7,930 nucleotides of DNA, from positions 1,995 through 9,924 of the forward strand of contig JAPLBU010000331.1 in assembly GCA_026392575.1 (NCBI GenBank), written 5' to 3'. The notes beneath the pieces were generated by a model. That model did no database searches, had not been told where the DNA came from, and saw nothing but the letters and a program-made list of their open reading frames with translations. Position 1 is the stretch's first letter. The number at the start of each line of letters is the position of its first letter. The DNA comes from Actinomycetota bacterium (GTDB lineage Bacteria > Actinomycetota > Actinomycetes > S36-B12). This document shows positions 5,867 through 7,930 of the stretch, one piece after another. Both the position numbers and the translations under genes were made by a program.

Positions 5867-6833
5867 CCGCGTTGTCGCCGTTGGGGGTCCACGGCACGGT
5901 TACGAACGTGACGTTGGCGGGACGCAGGTCCTTCAGGCTCAGGGCCAGGTCCTTGAGGTTGTTCACGTCGGCCAGCTGAGTGTCGGCCGTCAGTGACTTG
6001 GTCGCCGCATTGAGGAGTCCGACCAGTGACGCGGGATTCAGCAGCGTGCCGCTGCTGAGCACCTGTCGAATCAGGGACGAGATGAAGGCCTGCTGGCGTC
6101 GGATGCGGGAGGTGTCCGAGCCGTCGCCGATGTTGTGTCGGGCGCGGACGAAGGCGAGGGCCTCCTCACCCTGGACGACGTGCTTGCCCTTATCGAGCTT
6201 GAGTCCGCTGAGCGGGTCGTCGATCGCCGTGGCCAGGCAGATCTCGACGCCGCCGATCGCGTCGACGATGCGCTTGAACCCACCGAAGTCGACGAGCATG
6301 AAGTTGCTGATATCGAGGCCGCTCATCTCATTGACGGCCTTGATCGTGCAACCGGGGCCGCCCAGCTCGATCGCCTGATTGAAGCGCCCCGAGTAGCCGC
6401 CCACCTTCTTGCCGTCCTTCTTGCAGGTCGGCAGGTCGATGATCGTGTCGCGCGGGATGCTCACGCCGACAGCCGACTTCCGGTCGCCGCTGATGTGCAG
6501 GACGATGACCGTGTCGGAGCGCTGGGCCGTGCCGAATTGGTCAACGCTGCCGAAGCCGCCGTTGCCCCTGCCCGCGCGCGTGTCGCTGCCCATCAGGACG
6601 ATGTTTAGTGGCTCGTAGGTGCCGGTTTCCTCGTTGACCGCGACGATCGGCTTGGGGGCACCGGACCCGCCGAGCTGCTCGCCCACGTCGACGGCCGCGA
6701 TGTTGCCCTGCAACTGGCCCATGACGACGCTGACCCCGGCGCCGACGACCGTGGTGAGCAGGACGAGGACCGAGAGGACGGTCAGGAGCACCCGGGACAG
6801 GTGGCGGCCGCCGCTCGCGCCCGCTCGTGTCAT
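5378..6833 (-). CDS. LCP (LytR-CpsA-Psr) family wall-polymer ligase with LytR_C domain, apparent frameshift
   Basis: LCP enzymes sit in the membrane with an outside catalytic domain and move lipid-linked glycopolymers onto peptidoglycan. The start ATG 6833 gives a short basic N-terminus, a membrane anchor at about 13-38, and then the LCP domain from about 74. Conserved elements are IVLMGSDTRAG (78-88), RSDTVIVLHI (105-114), SIPRDT (125-130), VDFGGF (181-186), and AFVRARHNIGDGSDTSRIRRQQ (227-248, key residues Arg230, Arg232, Asp240, Arg243, Arg246). The catalytic domain is intact. After VPWTPNGDNAD (about 323) the frame is lost. The natural continuation TVSVNTKKAKPLWAAMK lies in another frame and leads to a LytR_C domain ending at 5378. 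Corrected length is about 484 residues. Uncorrected, the frame stays open to 4908, giving a nonsense tail. Neighbouring glycosyltransferases support a glycopolymer role. Confidence 0.87.
5862..5870 (-). other. Frameshift site within the LCP gene
   Basis: On the minus strand the sequence reads GCG GAC GGT CAG in the LCP frame, whereas the LytR_C frame reads ACG GTC AGC from 5866. The change equals a 2-base loss (for example AC from GCGGACACGGTC) or a 1-base gain (an extra G after GCG). No classical -1 slippery heptamer is present. A CCC codon sits a few codons upstream but would give a less family-like linker. Confidence 0.8.
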
Positions 6834-6863
6834 CGGTGTCCCATCGGTGGCTCAGAGGTGAAC

Positions 6864-6887
6864 GGGCGGCCTTGGCCAATCCCGCCC
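6864..6887. promoter_or_regulatory. Nested 24-bp dyad, possible operator of the LCP gene
   Basis: Outer arms GGGCGG (6864-6869) and CCGCCC (6882-6887) and the inner palindrome TTGGCCAA (6872-6879) share the same centre, 6875.5. Twenty of 24 positions are symmetric. It lies just downstream of the possible minus-strand -10 element, so it would cover the transcription start. This placement suits a repressor site or a leader hairpin. No regulator is identified. Confidence 0.4.
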
Positions 6888-6891
6888 AGCC

Positions 6892-6897
6892 ATCGTA
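6892..6897 (-). promoter_or_regulatory. Possible -10 element (TACGAT) for the LCP gene
   Basis: The minus strand reads TTACGAT, 58 bases before the LCP start, the same heptamer and nearly the same distance as upstream of the nucleotidyltransferase gene. No good -35 box is visible. A GGAACC lies slightly upstream, but no matching ECF-type -10 element follows it. Confidence 0.3.
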
Positions 6898-7100
6898 AGC
6901 GCTGTCGGTTCCTGCTCTGTACCGACGCACCCACTCGGGCATAGGTTCCCCATTCCCTCACGACTTCGCCTCCGAAATGGCAATCAAAGTGACGCATGGT
7001 GCTCGTGGGAAGTGGAGATGGCGGCTCTTCTGTGACACCGTGGAGACTGGCCGGGCAGACGAATGCTCCCGCGCCGTACTTGACTACGCCGCCTTCCCCA

Positions 7101-7105
7101 AGGAG
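7101..7105 (+). promoter_or_regulatory. Ribosome binding site of the SpoIID-like gene
   Basis: AGGAG lies five bases before the GTG at 7111 and fixes this start. The reading frame from this GTG opens directly with a signal peptide. Confidence 0.75.
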
Positions 7106-7110
7106 TCCCC

Positions 7111-7930
7111 GTGACTGTCCGCCCGTCCGCGGTGGCCCGTGCGCTGGGCCTCGCCCTCGTGCCGGCGCTGGTGTCCGGGCTCGTCCTACCTGCCAGCGCC
7201 CCGGCCGCCCCCGGTGATCCGCTGCCTGCTGATTTCACGCTGACGGGGTCCGGCTACGGCCACGCCGTGGGAATGTCGCAGTGGGGGGCCTACGGCATGG
7301 CGAAGGCCGGTATCGACGCAACGGGGATTGTCACCCACTACTACACGGGGACCACCGTCACGCCGGTCCAGGACGACATGGACGCGCGCATCGCGCTGCT
7401 CTACCAAGTGACGGGTGCGAAGGTGCGTTCCGAGGCGCTGGACCCGACCGGTGGCGCTGTGGAGGTCACGGTCGGACCGACGGTGACCCTGGGCGGCCCG
7501 CTCGACGAGTTCCGCTTCACTGTCAATGGCGCACAGGTCAGCGCCCAGCGGGTGGCGGGCGGTCAGACGGTCGAGCTCGGAGTCGCGCCGACGGTGACGG
7601 TGCGGTGGGCGGGCACACGCACGCCCGGCACCGCTGCTGGCGGTCCGACGTTGCTCGATGTCGTCGGACCTGGGTCATCGCTCGACTCCACGGGACACCG
7701 CTACCGCTATGGCACGGTCGACATCGTCCCGGTGTCCACGTCGGCTGGCATCCGGCTGAATGTCGTCAACTCGGTTCGGATCCACGACGAGTACCTCTAC
7801 GGGATCTCGGAGGTCTCCAGCTCGTGGCCCTCGGCCGCCCAGCAGGCGCAGGTGCTCGCTGCCCGCACGTACGCGCTCAGCAAGGTCACGCGGGGAGTGC
7901 GTCTTGCCTGTTCGTGCCATATGGATGACG
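7111..7930 (+). CDS. Secreted SpoIID/LytB domain protein, 3' truncated
   Basis: The frame runs from GTG 7111 to the window end without a stop; 273 residues are visible. Residues 1-33 form a signal peptide: Arg near the N-terminus, hydrophobic ALGLALVPALVSGLVL, and Ala-rich cleavage sites near 30-33. GSGYGHAVGMSQWGAYGMAK (46-65) and IVTHYYTGTTV (73-83) match the G-H-x-x-GMSQ and YYTG motifs of SpoIID proteins. LNVVNSVRIHDEYLYGISEV (216-235) and AAQQAQVLAARTYAL (242-256) match the catalytic SpoIID domain, with Glu234 the likely catalytic acid. CSCHMDD at the end starts the next conserved stretch. SpoIID of Bacillus is a lytic transglycosylase that cuts denuded peptidoglycan glycan strands. Here a role in wall remodelling is likely, with no sign of sporulation genes. 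A divergent LCP gene fits envelope metabolism. Confidence 0.86.
   Translation, partial: MTVRPSAVARALGLALVPALVSGLVLPASAPAAPGDPLPADFTLTGSGYGHAVGMSQWGAYGMAKAGIDATGIVTHYYTGTTVTPVQDDMDARIALLYQVTGAKVRSEALDPTGGAVEVTVGPTVTLGGPLDEFRFTVNGAQVSAQRVAGGQTVELGVAPTVTVRWAGTRTPGTAAGGPTLLDVVGPGSSLDSTGHRYRYGTVDIVPVSTSAGIRLNVVNSVRIHDEYLYGISEVSSSWPSAAQQAQVLAARTYALSKVTRGVRLACSCHMDD

Larger units (their letters stand above)
6834..7110. other. Divergent intergenic region between LCP and SpoIID-like genes
   Basis: This 277-bp region has no supported gene. On the LCP side it holds a TACGAT -10 candidate and a centred dyad. On the SpoIID side there is a strong AGGAG ribosome binding site, but no convincing promoter; the TTGACT at 7080-7085 is too close to the start codon to be a -35 box. 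Confidence 0.5.

Noticed and set aside
5881..5905. Programmed +1 frameshift at a CCC codon upstream of the LCP/LytR_C junction
   Set aside because: A slip there would give a linker of TPTATTRTVSV type, less family-like than NGDNAD-TVSV, and no stop codon or stimulatory element is visible. It is kept only as a remote option.
7080..7085. TTGACT as a -35 promoter box for the SpoIID-like gene
   Set aside because: It lies only 25 bases before the start codon, so the -10 element would overlap the ribosome binding site.
7281..7928. Plus-strand open frame inside the SpoIID-like gene
   Set aside because: Gly/Arg/His-rich out-of-frame translation. The true frame from GTG 7111 has a signal peptide and SpoIID motifs.

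Overview
The window is high-GC DNA with actinobacterial traits: strong G/C bias at third codon positions, many GTG/GTC codons, an LCP-LytR_C protein, a SpoIID-type protein outside an evident sporulation context, and a winged-helix plus Vsr-like nuclease gene of a kind common in Actinobacteria. It looks like a cell-envelope locus, probably for a wall glycopolymer or teichoic-acid-like polymer. The genus cannot be fixed from the sequence.

Layout. Positions 1-1743 (+) hold the 3' part of an ExoA-like GT2 glycosyltransferase. It is translationally coupled (TGATG overlap) to a CgeB-like GT-B glycosyltransferase. Convergent to these, with a 4-nt gap, lies a LicC-like nucleotidyltransferase (1748-2437, -). 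A 152-bp divergent intergenic region separates it from a CDP-alcohol phosphatidyltransferase (2590-3405, +), which is coupled by ATGA overlap to a second GT2 glycosyltransferase (3402-4271, +). The nucleotidyltransferase could activate a small alcohol phosphate and the membrane transferase could move it to an acceptor. The three glycosyltransferases would build or decorate the glycan.

The centre (4264-5377) is different in character. A Vsr-like/DUF559-type nuclease-fold gene on the minus strand is bracketed by two same-orientation copies of a 64-nt palindromic repeat (4275-4338 and 5281-5344). The repeats share stem, loop and length and show compensatory base-pair changes. The first copy supplies the C-terminal codons of the nuclease gene, starting exactly at codon 281. 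This repeat/nuclease unit is the most unusual part of the window and may be a small mobile or selfish element.

Positions 5378-6833 (-) encode a LytR-CpsA-Psr (LCP) protein, the enzyme class that attaches glycopolymers to the wall. Its C-terminal LytR_C domain is in a different frame, so there is a frameshift near 5862-5870. A 277-bp divergent region follows (6834-7110), with a centred 24-bp dyad next to a possible -10 element. The window ends in a secreted SpoIID/LytB-type protein (7111 to the end, truncated). No RNA genes, CRISPR arrays, transposase genes or origins were seen.
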